Assembly (NCBI GenBank): GCA_041688615.1
Contig: JBDNHU010000621.1
Span: 1 to 6,204, forward strand
Direction of reading: 5' to 3'
DNA length: 6,204 nucleotides
DNA from: M30B19 sp041688615
Lineage (GTDB): Bacteria > Planctomycetota > Planctomycetia > Pirellulales > Pirellulaceae
In this document: positions 1 to 6,204 of the stretch, piece by piece
How positions within the stretch are numbered: the first letter of the stretch is position 1
How the letters are laid out: each line of letters begins with the position of its first letter
Made by a program: the position numbers and the translations under genes
The notes under the pieces: model-generated
What the model saw: only the letters and a program-made list of their open reading frames with translations
Told to the model about the DNA's origin: nothing
The model's database searches: none

Positions 1-2
1 AT

Positions 3-329
3 TCCGGCGTCAAAGGCTTGATGTCGCAAAAGGGACTGTTTTTTCTAACAGTGGCCGGTAGTGGTACGCTTTTTTGTCAGACCTACGGCGCCATCATCTC
101 CAGACAACTGGGCGAGGGTGAAAATTTCTTCGTGGATAACCGCTTCGTTGTCGCATTTTCGCAATCAATCAATTACCAACTGGTCAAAGCCACCAAGAGT
201 ACAAAAGACGCTCTGTTAAGTGGGGAAGGCTTGATCAATCGTTATACCGGACCAGGCACGTTGTACTACCAGACCCGAGGCAAACCATCCGCTGGTATGT
301 TTGGGCGTCTGTTAGACATTGTCTTCTAG
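3..329 (+). CDS. AIM24 family protein (DUF124/TIGR00266-like), C-terminal part, cut by window edge
   Basis: This is the C-terminal ~108 codons of an AIM24-family protein. The frame is open to the left edge (S-G-V-K-G-L precede the first ATG at 21), so the TTG at 18 and ATG at 21 are internal codons and the real start lies outside the window. Family-type signatures are visible. They are the GSGTLF...YGAI strand pair near the start, a V-D-N-R-F-V-V-A-F stretch in the middle, and the SGEGLINRYTGPGTLYYQTR block near the end. The family forms a beta-rich fold of tandem strands. It is widespread in bacteria and is named after a yeast mitochondrial inner-membrane protein, but its bacterial role is not settled, so no function is assigned. 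No signal peptide or membrane segment is seen in the visible part. The stop TAG at 327-329 lies in a CTAG shared with the possible opposite-strand ORF. Family assignment is good; function is unknown. Confidence 0.85.
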   Translation, partial: SGVKGLMSQKGLFFLTVAGSGTLFCQTYGAIISRQLGEGENFFVDNRFVVAFSQSINYQLVKATKSTKDALLSGEGLINRYTGPGTLYYQTRGKPSAGMFGRLLDIVF

Positions 330-520
330 CACACCGTCACCACCACAGGTCGATCACGATGACCAACCAATCTGCGGGACCATTTTTTCAGGCAAGATTT
401 CTTAGAAGCGGCCCAATCAAAGAACGCTTCCTTGGATAAGTCTAAGAACTTCACGTGCTTCCCATTTGAATCGATTGGCTGGCAGCGAAGTTCACCGTTG
501 GGACTGACATTGGACATCAT
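326..520 (-). CDS. possible small hypothetical protein, 64 aa
   Basis: A 64-codon frame runs from tandem ATG codons (518-520 and 515-517) to a TAG at 326-328. I do not recognise it. The product is soluble-looking, rich in lysine and arginine, with cysteines at positions 12, 44 and 64, a W-A-A-S-K-K-S-C-L-K-K-W segment in the middle, and a valine-rich tail ending V-V-V-T-V-C. In its favour, it fills most of the 232-base gap between two plus-strand genes and its stop overlaps the stop of the AIM24 gene tail to tail by 4 bases, a common compact arrangement. Against it, it is short, no Shine-Dalgarno sequence precedes either ATG, and a plus-strand frame overlaps part of it. It may be chance. Confidence 0.3.
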   Translation of the reverse strand: MMSNVSPNGELRCQPIDSNGKHVKFLDLSKEAFFDWAASKKSCLKKWSRRLVGHRDRPVVVTVC

Positions 521-561
521 TACTTACAAGGTAGACACGCTACCGAAACGAAATTTTCGAT

Positions 562-1845
562 ATGGCTGCACTGCAAGAACAGATTCCAAAACGCGATCAA
601 TTGTTGCAAAAATTGCAACGTGCCAACGGACTTGTGTTGCCGATAGTGGGCGTTCAAGTGGTAGCCATTCTTGTGGTTGCCTTCTTGATTGACTGGGGCC
701 AGGTTGCCAACAGTCCGTTCCTTTATTTGTTGGCCATTGGCGTTGTGGTCGGTCCATTTGTTGGCCAAATCCTGCGAATCATTGCTCAGAATAAGAAGGA
801 GATCGGTTCGCTTAAAGAAAGTACTCGGTTCGGTCAGTTTGACAAGCACAACTTGAGGAACCTATTCCAGGAAACTCAGAAGAAACTTGGACTGCCGCAA
901 GAACATGTGTCCGTTTTCGTAACCGCTGACCGTACACTCAATGCCATGGCCGGCAATATTGGACTAGGCCCAATTTCGCGGCTGATTAACGGAATTTACC
1001 TGCATCGACAATTGTTGCACAAATTTAGCCCGGCTGAGGTTCAAGATACGATTGGCCACGAATTAGGGCATTACTACGCATATTATCTCAAACGGACGCG
1101 TTATCATTGGCTGTCCTGCCTGTTAGGTGCGATGCTGGCGATGGGCGTGGCGCAGTGGCTTGGCCTTGGTTCGCTGCTTGGCTACCTTGCCCTGTTCGCC
1201 GCCTCAAGTGCTGCGTTCTACTTCTCTACCCGAGTGCCCGCTGATTTGCTGCAAACGATTGAATATCTATGCGACGATTTCGGTTCCCATGTTAATGGAG
1301 TCGAAGTGGGTATCAACTGCCTGATGAAAATGGGGGCTAATCAAGAGGTCGAAACCGCCGTCTTTTTCGAATCCTTGGACTCGAAACAATTCTTGAACCT
1401 TTCCGCCGCAGAAATCGCGGAAACCATCAACAAAGCCATCCCCTACGGTCATGCTTCAAAAGAAGAACTGGACCAGGCAGTCCAAACCGAACTCAAGAAA
1501 CGGGCCACTGTGGGGCCCAGCCTAACGGGATTTCTCAAGTACGCTTGGCAAGCGGATTCCGACGAAGCAGCCGATGAATTGATGGAAAGACTGGCTGTCG
1601 GTTATCGAAAAATGCGAGACACCCCGCGATTGAATTGGGAAGATCTGCTTTTTGTACCAAACCAAATCGAATTTACTCAAGAGAGTTTACCGTTCCTGAT
1701 CCAGATGATCGAAGACAATCCGAGCATGCCACTGTTCCACGAATTGACCCCGCCTAACGCAGAGTCAACTCATCCACCGATGAAGAATCGAATTCTTTAC
1801 CTTTGGTACAACCGACAGGCGATCCAATCCAGTCGAGCACTATAA
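562..1845 (+). CDS. M48 family zinc metallopeptidase, integral membrane
   Basis: A complete 427-aa protein of the peptidase M48 (HtpX/Ste24-like) family, expected to cleave membrane or misfolded proteins using one zinc ion. The zinc/catalytic motif H-E-L-G-H lies at residues 166-170. The third ligand is probably E234 in E-Y-L-C-D-D, which matches the usual E-x-x-A-D motif with Cys in place of Ala. A C-terminal T-H-P-P-M-K-N-R (about 403-410) matches the conserved T-H-P-x-x-x-x-R of the family. Hydrophobic segments at about 22-43 and 53-73 precede the catalytic domain, and two more (about 183-202 and 203-221) lie between the HExxH motif and E234. This is an HtpX-like topology. Residues 245-400 form a family-variable helical region I cannot name. 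The ATG at 562 is the only plausible start, because a TAG lies in frame at 532-534 with no ATG, GTG or TTG between. No clear Shine-Dalgarno site is present. It converges with the large hydrolase downstream. Confidence 0.9.
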   Translation: MAALQEQIPKRDQLLQKLQRANGLVLPIVGVQVVAILVVAFLIDWGQVANSPFLYLLAIGVVVGPFVGQILRIIAQNKKEIGSLKESTRFGQFDKHNLRNLFQETQKKLGLPQEHVSVFVTADRTLNAMAGNIGLGPISRLINGIYLHRQLLHKFSPAEVQDTIGHELGHYYAYYLKRTRYHWLSCLLGAMLAMGVAQWLGLGSLLGYLALFAASSAAFYFSTRVPADLLQTIEYLCDDFGSHVNGVEVGINCLMKMGANQEVETAVFFESLDSKQFLNLSAAEIAETINKAIPYGHASKEELDQAVQTELKKRATVGPSLTGFLKYAWQADSDEAADELMERLAVGYRKMRDTPRLNWEDLLFVPNQIEFTQESLPFLIQMIEDNPSMPLFHELTPPNAESTHPPMKNRILYLWYNRQAIQSSRAL

Positions 1846-1986
1846 AGGTGATCCCCGCCTGACTGAACCAAACTGTAGATCAATCACTCCCGACTTGCTA
1901 CCGATTGTCCCAGCAGTCTCACGCCCCCACAGTTGGCAAGCTTATGGACAAGTTGTAGATCCGTGCAAAAGGCCAACGGCGGCGGT
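1846..1986. other. convergent intergenic gap, no clear terminator
   Basis: A 141-base gap separates the stop of the M48 peptidase from the stop of the double hydrolase on the other strand. I looked for a hairpin followed by a T-run for either gene and found none that is convincing. An 8-base direct repeat TGTAGATC (1874 and 1954) is likely chance. Nothing else is recognisable here. Confidence 0.5.
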
Positions 1987-4398
1987 CTAGCGATTCAGCC
2001 ACAACAGCATTTGCTTGGTGACGAATTCCGAAGCATCTTGTTGAACGAAATGCCCTGCTTCAGGCACCGTGACCAGCGTCAAATCTTTCTCTAGTTGCAA
2101 CCAAGTATCATTCAAACCGCTGGGCAACAACGCTGTATCTTTTAGTCCGTGAATCTGCAAAACCGAACACTTAACCTTGGGGTAATCACCGCCGCTCTGG
2201 TACGGTTGGCGCGGGTAATTCGCCTTGTAGAAATTTAGCATTCCCTCAATGGAAGATCGCTTGAAAGCGGCCACATATTGCTTCCTCGCTTTGGAATCCC
2301 TAACCCAAAAAGTTAACGATTGCGGAGTCAACTTGGACGCGGCATCCGGTTGTTGAAATTCCCGGGCATACTCCGATGCCGCTTGCTGTTCCGGATTCCG
2401 GGCAAGTTCTCGGGTAAGTCCCGCCGGATGTGGCAGATTCAGAATGATTAGACGCTGGGTCATTCCAGGTTGCTGCATCGCGAAAGTCCAAGCAATCATT
2501 CCACCCCAATCATGGCCAACGATGACCGCTTCCTTCTGGCCAAAGTGCTCGATCACTGCCTTGACATCGCCGACCAGTTTCGGCATCGCGTAGTTCTCAA
2601 CTCCCTTTGGCTGGTCACTGTAGTTGTAACCGCGCAGATCAATCGCAACCACTTGGAAATGCTTTGATAACGCTGGGATCTGATCTCGCCAAGTGTACCA
2701 ATAATCTGGAAACCCATGCCGCAGCACCAACAACGGACCTTCACCCTTGGTAACGTAGTGGCTCTTGACCCCGTTTGAATCCGCAAAACCGTGTTCGCCC
2801 AATTCCGTGGGCTCCAGCTTTGACAAGTCATCTGACTCGACCGCATCATCGACTATCACCGCTACTTCTGGTCCCGGATCGGTCTGCGAATCGCCGGCCT
2901 TGGTAGGGATCTTCGTCAGCCCTTGATAAATTCGCTCAAAGACCTGCCCGGCCAATTCGTGCCTGGAAGGAATATGCTGTCGGACAAAAATTTGAAACAA
3001 TCGCTCTTCAGGGATCACTCGAAAATCCGTACTGGCGTAACCTCCCCACGAATACTGGGTCACTTTTCGTTTACCATCGCCCGACCCCAAATCCACTTGG
3101 TTGATTGCAAAACCCAGACCGAATTCAAAGCCACCCGCCACGCCGTTAAGTTGATCCTGAAACATCAACGTCAATGTCTCTTGTTTCAAGATTCGCACGC
3201 CCTCGCGCTGCCCACCATCGACCAGCATCTGGCAAAATTTTGCGTAATCATTCGCTGTCGACATCAAGCCTCCCCCACCCGATTGAAAGCTAAATCCATC
3301 CAAGAACGGACTCGTTGTAAACTTGTCAATAATGGTCAACTTGTCATTGACATAACTATGGCAACTGGCGAATCGATCTCTTTTATCCGCCGCAACATTG
3401 AAACCAGTGTCATGCATCTGAAGCGGATCTAGTACTGCCTCTTGGATATATTGGTCCAACGGTTTTTCCGACCAAATTTCGATCAGTCGTCCTAACAGAT
3501 CCGTATTGAATCCGTAAGTGAATTTCTCCCCCGGGTGATGCAAAGCAGGAATGGTCGCCATTGCATCTGCTGCTTGTTCAATGGTCATGTCGGGTGGCAT
3601 CATAGCGTTGGGCGGCCGATAGAACATGCCCGACGACCGATAGCGACGTTCCACTTCAGGGATGCCGTTGCCACCGTAAGAAAAGCCCGTGGTGTGGCGA
3701 AACACATCGCGAATCGTGATCGGTCGATTGGCTGGAACTTCTAAACCCTTCCCACCGATGACTTCCCAAACGGTGGTCTTCTTAAACGACTCAATATATT
3801 TGGACACAGGATCATCTAGCTGAAATTTGCCTGCTTCAAACAATCGCATCGCTGCCACCGAAGTGATTGGCTTAGTCATCGAATAGATTCGAACAATCGT
3901 ATTTGCGTCCATTTTGCTTTTTGCATTAATGTCGCGGACACCCGCCGAATGCGAGTGAACAATTTGACTTTGCAAACCAACCAAATGCACAGCGCCAGCC
4001 ACCTGTCCCGCTTCCACCGCTTGGTCCACCGTTTTGGATACGGACATCGTCGCCGTTTGGAATTCATCTGCCTGCTTCGTACTACAGTACCGTCTAGAAA
4101 CCGACGGAATCAGCACCTGATTGCCGTCAATAGCGAGTATTGCCGTACCAAATTCTTCAAGCAAATTTTGATTAAGCGACTCACAAGTACATCCCGCGTT
4201 CCAGGTGTCAGTGTTCACCTCAAGTACGGCATCTTCGCCTAGGCTGAACACTTTCAGATTATCGGCCGACAGCGGCGGGATAAATGCTTCATCTCCAGGC
4301 AAGCGAGTCCTTCCAGAAGCCAAAACGCTGCCAGTCCAAATCACTCCGGTCAAGAAAAGACCAACCAACAGAATCCTCTTCAAACTGTCCAAATTCAT
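1987..4398 (-). CDS. secreted fusion: EstB-like serine esterase (beta-lactamase fold) plus epoxide hydrolase-type alpha/beta hydrolase
   Basis: An 803-aa exported two-enzyme protein. Residues 1-27 are a signal peptide (K-R, hydrophobic core, cleavage likely after V-L-A). Residues 28-115 are unrecognised and hold C70, C72 and C105. Residues ~118-497 are a beta-lactamase/serine-hydrolase domain (PF00144 type): nucleophile S173 in S-M-T-K (K176), Y295 in Y-G-F-N-T-D-L-L-G, and W-G-G at 451-453. A W-G-G in place of the lactamase K-T-G, together with the Y-x-x spacing, resembles family VIII carboxylesterases such as EstB, so ester cleavage is more likely than beta-lactam cleavage. An acidic linker (~498-532) follows. 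Residues ~533-803 are an epoxide hydrolase-like domain: H-G-F-P at 561-564, nucleophile D630 in V-G-H-D-W-G-G, acid D754, base H783, and cap tyrosines Y677 and Y724 aligning with the two epoxide-activating tyrosines of soluble epoxide hydrolase. The substrate is unknown. The ATG at 4398 has a strong ribosome site. There are no internal stops or shifts. Confidence 0.92.
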   Translation of the reverse strand: MNLDSLKRILLVGLFLTGVIWTGSVLASGRTRLPGDEAFIPPLSADNLKVFSLGEDAVLEVNTDTWNAGCTCESLNQNLLEEFGTAILAIDGNQVLIPSVSRRYCSTKQADEFQTATMSVSKTVDQAVEAGQVAGAVHLVGLQSQIVHSHSAGVRDINAKSKMDANTIVRIYSMTKPITSVAAMRLFEAGKFQLDDPVSKYIESFKKTTVWEVIGGKGLEVPANRPITIRDVFRHTTGFSYGGNGIPEVERRYRSSGMFYRPPNAMMPPDMTIEQAADAMATIPALHHPGEKFTYGFNTDLLGRLIEIWSEKPLDQYIQEAVLDPLQMHDTGFNVAADKRDRFASCHSYVNDKLTIIDKFTTSPFLDGFSFQSGGGGLMSTANDYAKFCQMLVDGGQREGVRILKQETLTLMFQDQLNGVAGGFEFGLGFAINQVDLGSGDGKRKVTQYSWGGYASTDFRVIPEERLFQIFVRQHIPSRHELAGQVFERIYQGLTKIPTKAGDSQTDPGPEVAVIVDDAVESDDLSKLEPTELGEHGFADSNGVKSHYVTKGEGPLLVLRHGFPDYWYTWRDQIPALSKHFQVVAIDLRGYNYSDQPKGVENYAMPKLVGDVKAVIEHFGQKEAVIVGHDWGGMIAWTFAMQQPGMTQRLIILNLPHPAGLTRELARNPEQQAASEYAREFQQPDAASKLTPQSLTFWVRDSKARKQYVAAFKRSSIEGMLNFYKANYPRQPYQSGGDYPKVKCSVLQIHGLKDTALLPSGLNDTWLQLEKDLTLVTVPEAGHFVQQDASEFVTKQMLLWLNR

Positions 4399-4403
4399 TA
4401 CCG

Positions 4404-4410
4404 CTCCACC
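4404..4410 (-). promoter_or_regulatory. Shine-Dalgarno site of the double hydrolase
   Basis: On the minus strand GGTGGAG ends 5 bases before the ATG at 4396-4398. This is close to the anti-16S consensus at a normal distance. It fixes the start that yields the signal peptide, and it is the only clear Shine-Dalgarno site in the window. I could not identify a confident -35/-10 pair further upstream. Confidence 0.6.
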
Positions 4411-4626
4411 ATGTCAAAAATAGACAAACCGTTCCAGCATTCAAGCGAACCACCGACGTAATGCCCCATTCCCAACTGCGATCGTTGTCTTGCATAAACT
4501 GCGGTTCGACCCATCCGGGCTGGCTCAACCCAAAGGAATTGCTCTAACACACATTCTACCAAAATACTCAAACCGATGGTTCGTCACCCCAAACCGTTTG
4601 CCAAACATAGGTACGCTCCACTTGTC

Positions 4627-4647
4627 AGCCAAGGAATCACCGTGGCT
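4627..4647 (-). terminator. possible weak hairpin after the acyltransferase pseudogene
   Basis: Eight-base arms AGCCAAGG (4627-4634) and CCGTGGCT (4640-4647) pair at seven of eight positions around a 5-base loop. On the minus strand the hairpin begins 6 bases after the pseudogene stop (4654-4656). No T-run follows it on that strand, so a normal intrinsic terminator is doubtful. It could be a transcript-end stabilising hairpin or chance. Confidence 0.25.
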
Positions 4648-5359
4648 AATGCTCTATCGGTGAAAAACCTTTCCGTCGCGAGTGGTTCCCGAATCCAAAC
4701 GGTTGGACAGTCGGTAACGTTTACCATTAAGCAACGTGCCAATCAGCGTATATCGCACAAACAATTGATAACTAATCAACAAAATCGCACTGGTGGCAAC
4801 GCAAACTAAAGCAAACTTCAGCCACACACTGGACTGCCACTGACTGGCGAAAAATTGCACGTAGAAAATTAGCGGAATGTGAATCAGATACAGCCAATAC
4901 GACGAATCTGACAAGTACCGCATCCAGAAATTCTCCCCCGAAAACCAGCGGTGGAATAGACCCATCATGGCGAAACTGACCAACCACGCATAAGCCACCT
5001 GCACCAGCGCAAATAGGATTCGGTACGACAGCGTGCTCTCGGAATTTAACGCAAGTCCCAGTGGCAAAAGTACGACCACGGCCGAAATCAACTTCAACCA
5101 ATACCAACGTCCTACCGCTACTTGATGGACCTTTGCATCAAAGTAACATACGCCGTAACCAAAGAAAACGGCGTAGTAACACAACACACTTGGCATCGGC
5201 AATAAGCCAGTCGAGGTCGCTGGTCCAAACTGATTGCCTGGTTCAACCATCCAGAACTGAAAAATCGCCGTCAATGGAATCAACCATGCGTAACGCCAAA
5301 CCGAAACTGTCAACCAGTATGGAAGCGACGGAACCTTCAACCAGGTAAGTACGGGGACA

Positions 5360-5382
5360 ACCACCGCAAACCTAACAATAGC
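5360..5382 (-). other. frameshift zone in the acyltransferase pseudogene
   Basis: Upstream of this zone the family-like frame has codon tops at positions such as 5633 and ends in F-L-C-W-L-L. Downstream the family-like frame has codon tops at positions such as 5406 and reads R-F-A-V-V-V-P-V-L-T-W-L. Joining them requires one missing base (or two extra). The exact base cannot be placed because the two frames overlap from 5337 to 5406. No slippery heptamer is evident. Confidence 0.8.
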
Positions 5383-5633
5383 CAGCACAGAAATGAAAGA
5401 AACCACAGGTGACCCAACATGGGCGAGAAAAACAAAAACGCGAGCAATCCCTCGATTCCCGCCCTTTCGAATTCGGCAACGGTAACCCCACCAGGCATGA
5501 TTCCAACCTCCGCATCAAAGGGTTGGTCAATCCACTCCGCGATCTGTCGCCGGCCCATCTCAACATCTTGTCGGTCGATCGGCAATTGGACCAGGTTGAC
5601 AATGAACTGTGTGGTCGTCCAGTCCACCTTCAA

Positions 5634-5636
5634 CTA
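5634..5636 (-). other. in-frame TAG inside the acyltransferase pseudogene
   Basis: The codon series ...ACA GTC GCC GAC TAG TTG AAG GTG GAC TGG... keeps ankyrin-like sense on both sides of the TAG in the same frame. A single substitution from CAG, AAG, GAG or TGG would explain it. The TTG directly after the stop is not a credible independent start, because it falls within the third ankyrin repeat. Confidence 0.8.
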
Positions 5637-6076
5637 GTCGGCGACTGTTAGTCGATCTTTGTTTCGCTCATCCGGTCGGGCACCGGCATCAAGCAATGCC
5701 CTTGCAGCTTTTGCTCGCCCAAAAAAAGCAGCAATATGCAACGCCGTTGAGTCATCCGGATTCTTGGCGTCCACTGCCTGCCCTGCTTCGATAGACCGCT
5801 CAATCGCAGCGACATCATCAATCGCCGCAGTCGCCCATACGTCAATTTGATTTTGTACAGCCGAACCCTTGCCATCCGCTACCTGACCTTCCAACGATTT
5901 CACATGCGAGGTGACAATCCAAGTTGCTGGAATGATCGTCGCTAACCCCAACACCAAGGGCAGGAAGATCCGTTTAACACGATGACCAATCAATGCCCTT
6001 AATCCACGTTTCCGCCATAGCATTGCCGTGAAGAAACCGCTGAGAATAAAGAACAAGGGGTAAGCGTCTCAAGCAC

Positions 6077-6204
6077 AACACAGGCAACACAGGTGCCACA
6101 GGCAATACAGGTGCCAGGCAAACAGGGAACACAGGTGCCAGGAACACAGGTGCCAGGAACACAGGTGCCAGGAACACAGGTGCCAGGAACACAGGTGCCA
6201 GGAA
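6077..6204. repeat. 15-bp tandem repeat (minisatellite), degenerate then perfect, running off the window
   Basis: Five identical copies of GGAACACAGGTGCCA occupy 6126-6140, 6141-6155, 6156-6170, 6171-6185 and 6186-6200, and a sixth begins at 6201 and is cut by the edge. Each unit splits into an 8-mer AACACAGG and a 7-mer TGCCAGG, both ending in AGG. Before 6126 the array is degenerate and built from 9-mers such as AACACAGGC, AACACAGGT, GCCACAGGC and AATACAGGT, followed by GCCAGG and CAAACAGGG. The unit length is a multiple of three and the unit has no stop codon in any of the six frames. Plus-strand reading gives N-T-G-A-R repeats, minus-strand reading gives F-L-A-P-V repeats. No spacers are present, so it is not a CRISPR array. 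Confidence 0.95.

Larger units (their letters stand above)
4654..6068 (-). pseudogene. acyltransferase family 3 membrane protein with inserted ankyrin repeats; 5'-truncated, internal stop and frameshift
   Basis: Three adjoining minus-strand frames read as one damaged gene. The first (down to 5634) opens with P-L-F-F-I-L-S-G-F-F-T-A-M-L-W-R-K-R-G-L, a membrane segment and R-x-x-R-I-x-L-P motif typical of acyltransferase family 3 (PF01757, OpgC/MdoC-like). A second hydrophobic segment follows, then about two and a half ankyrin repeats (from about 5845, including S-T-A-L-H-I-A-A-F-F-G-R-A and A-R-A-L-L-D-A-G-A-R-P-D). A TAG at 5634-5636 interrupts the third repeat, yet the same frame continues on the other side through a linker to the family-type H-L-W-F-L-S-F-L-C-W-L-L (5411 downward). 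Near 5360-5382 the coding sense moves to another frame, which gives the remaining membrane segments including Y-L-S-D-S-S-Y-W-L-Y-L-I-H-I-P-L and ends at 4654. The N-terminal segment expected before P-L-F-F is absent: only D-A-Y separates it from a TGA (6069-6071), and a tandem repeat begins just beyond. The family transfers acyl groups to sugars or glycans at the membrane. Sequencing error could explain the shift, but less easily the stop plus the lost 5' end. Confidence 0.85.

Noticed and set aside
549..559. Small palindrome CGAAATTTTCG just before the M48 start
   Set aside because: Five-base arms around one base are too short to support an operator claim without a second copy or conservation.
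2923..3432. 169-codon plus-strand open frame
   Set aside because: It lies fully antisense to the catalytic serine-hydrolase domain, whose motifs are intact on the minus strand. The plus product has no recognisable domain.
4289..4528. Minus-strand open frame upstream of and overlapping the double hydrolase start
   Set aside because: It overlaps the well-supported signal peptide in another frame, and the hydrolase has its own clear Shine-Dalgarno site. The product shows no family features.
4498..4530. GGTTCGACCC resembling a tRNA T-loop
   Set aside because: The flanking bases do not form the 5-bp T-stem, and no acceptor, D or anticodon arms can be built around it.
4284..4547. Plus-strand open frames across the hydrolase N-terminus and upstream gap
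   Set aside because: Their sequences are low-information, antisense to a real signal peptide, and lack ribosome sites.
5337..5410. Programmed frameshifting joining the acyltransferase halves
   Set aside because: I see no X-XXY-YYZ slippery heptamer or following stem-loop, and the gene also has a TAG and no 5' end, so decay or sequence error is simpler.
5974..6192. Minus-strand frame with F-L-A-P-V repeats running into the acyltransferase region
   Set aside because: It leaves the repeat in a frame different from the acyltransferase motifs and overlaps them as a shadow. The apparent hydrophobic protein is produced by the stop-free repeat unit.
6077..6204. CRISPR array
   Set aside because: The repeats are directly adjacent, with no unique spacers, and the 15-bp unit is too short. 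It is a plain tandem repeat.

Overview
The window looks like a chromosomal stretch from a Planctomycetota-type bacterium (Pirellulaceae-like). This is an inference from the style of the genes: a secreted double-hydrolase fusion, an acyltransferase carrying ankyrin repeats, weak or absent Shine-Dalgarno sites, and roughly balanced base composition. It is not proven by any marker gene.

Layout from left to right. Positions 3-329 (+) hold the C-terminal end of an AIM24-family protein cut by the window edge. A possible small hypothetical gene lies at 326-520 (-), converging on it, with the two stop codons sharing a CTAG. Positions 562-1845 (+) encode a complete membrane-anchored M48 zinc metallopeptidase. 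After a 141-base convergent gap comes a large secreted protein at 1987-4398 (-). It joins an EstB-like serine esterase/beta-lactamase-fold domain to an epoxide hydrolase-type alpha/beta hydrolase, behind a signal peptide and an unrecognised cysteine-containing N-terminal segment. Positions 4654-6068 (-) hold a decayed acyltransferase-3 membrane protein with ankyrin repeats inside one of its loops. It has an in-frame TAG, a frameshift, and no 5' end. Where its missing N-terminus should be, a 15-bp tandem repeat begins (degenerate from about 6077, perfect from 6126) and runs off the right edge.

The genes do not form an obvious operon or pathway. The M48 peptidase and the double hydrolase converge. 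The double hydrolase lies downstream of the broken acyltransferase on the same strand, 255 bases away, and has its own good ribosome binding site. I see no phage, CRISPR, transposase, tRNA or rRNA. The most interesting items are the two-enzyme fusion with its unknown N-terminal segment, the ankyrin-in-acyltransferase architecture, and the minisatellite that abuts the truncated gene. I found no convincing new multi-gene system.
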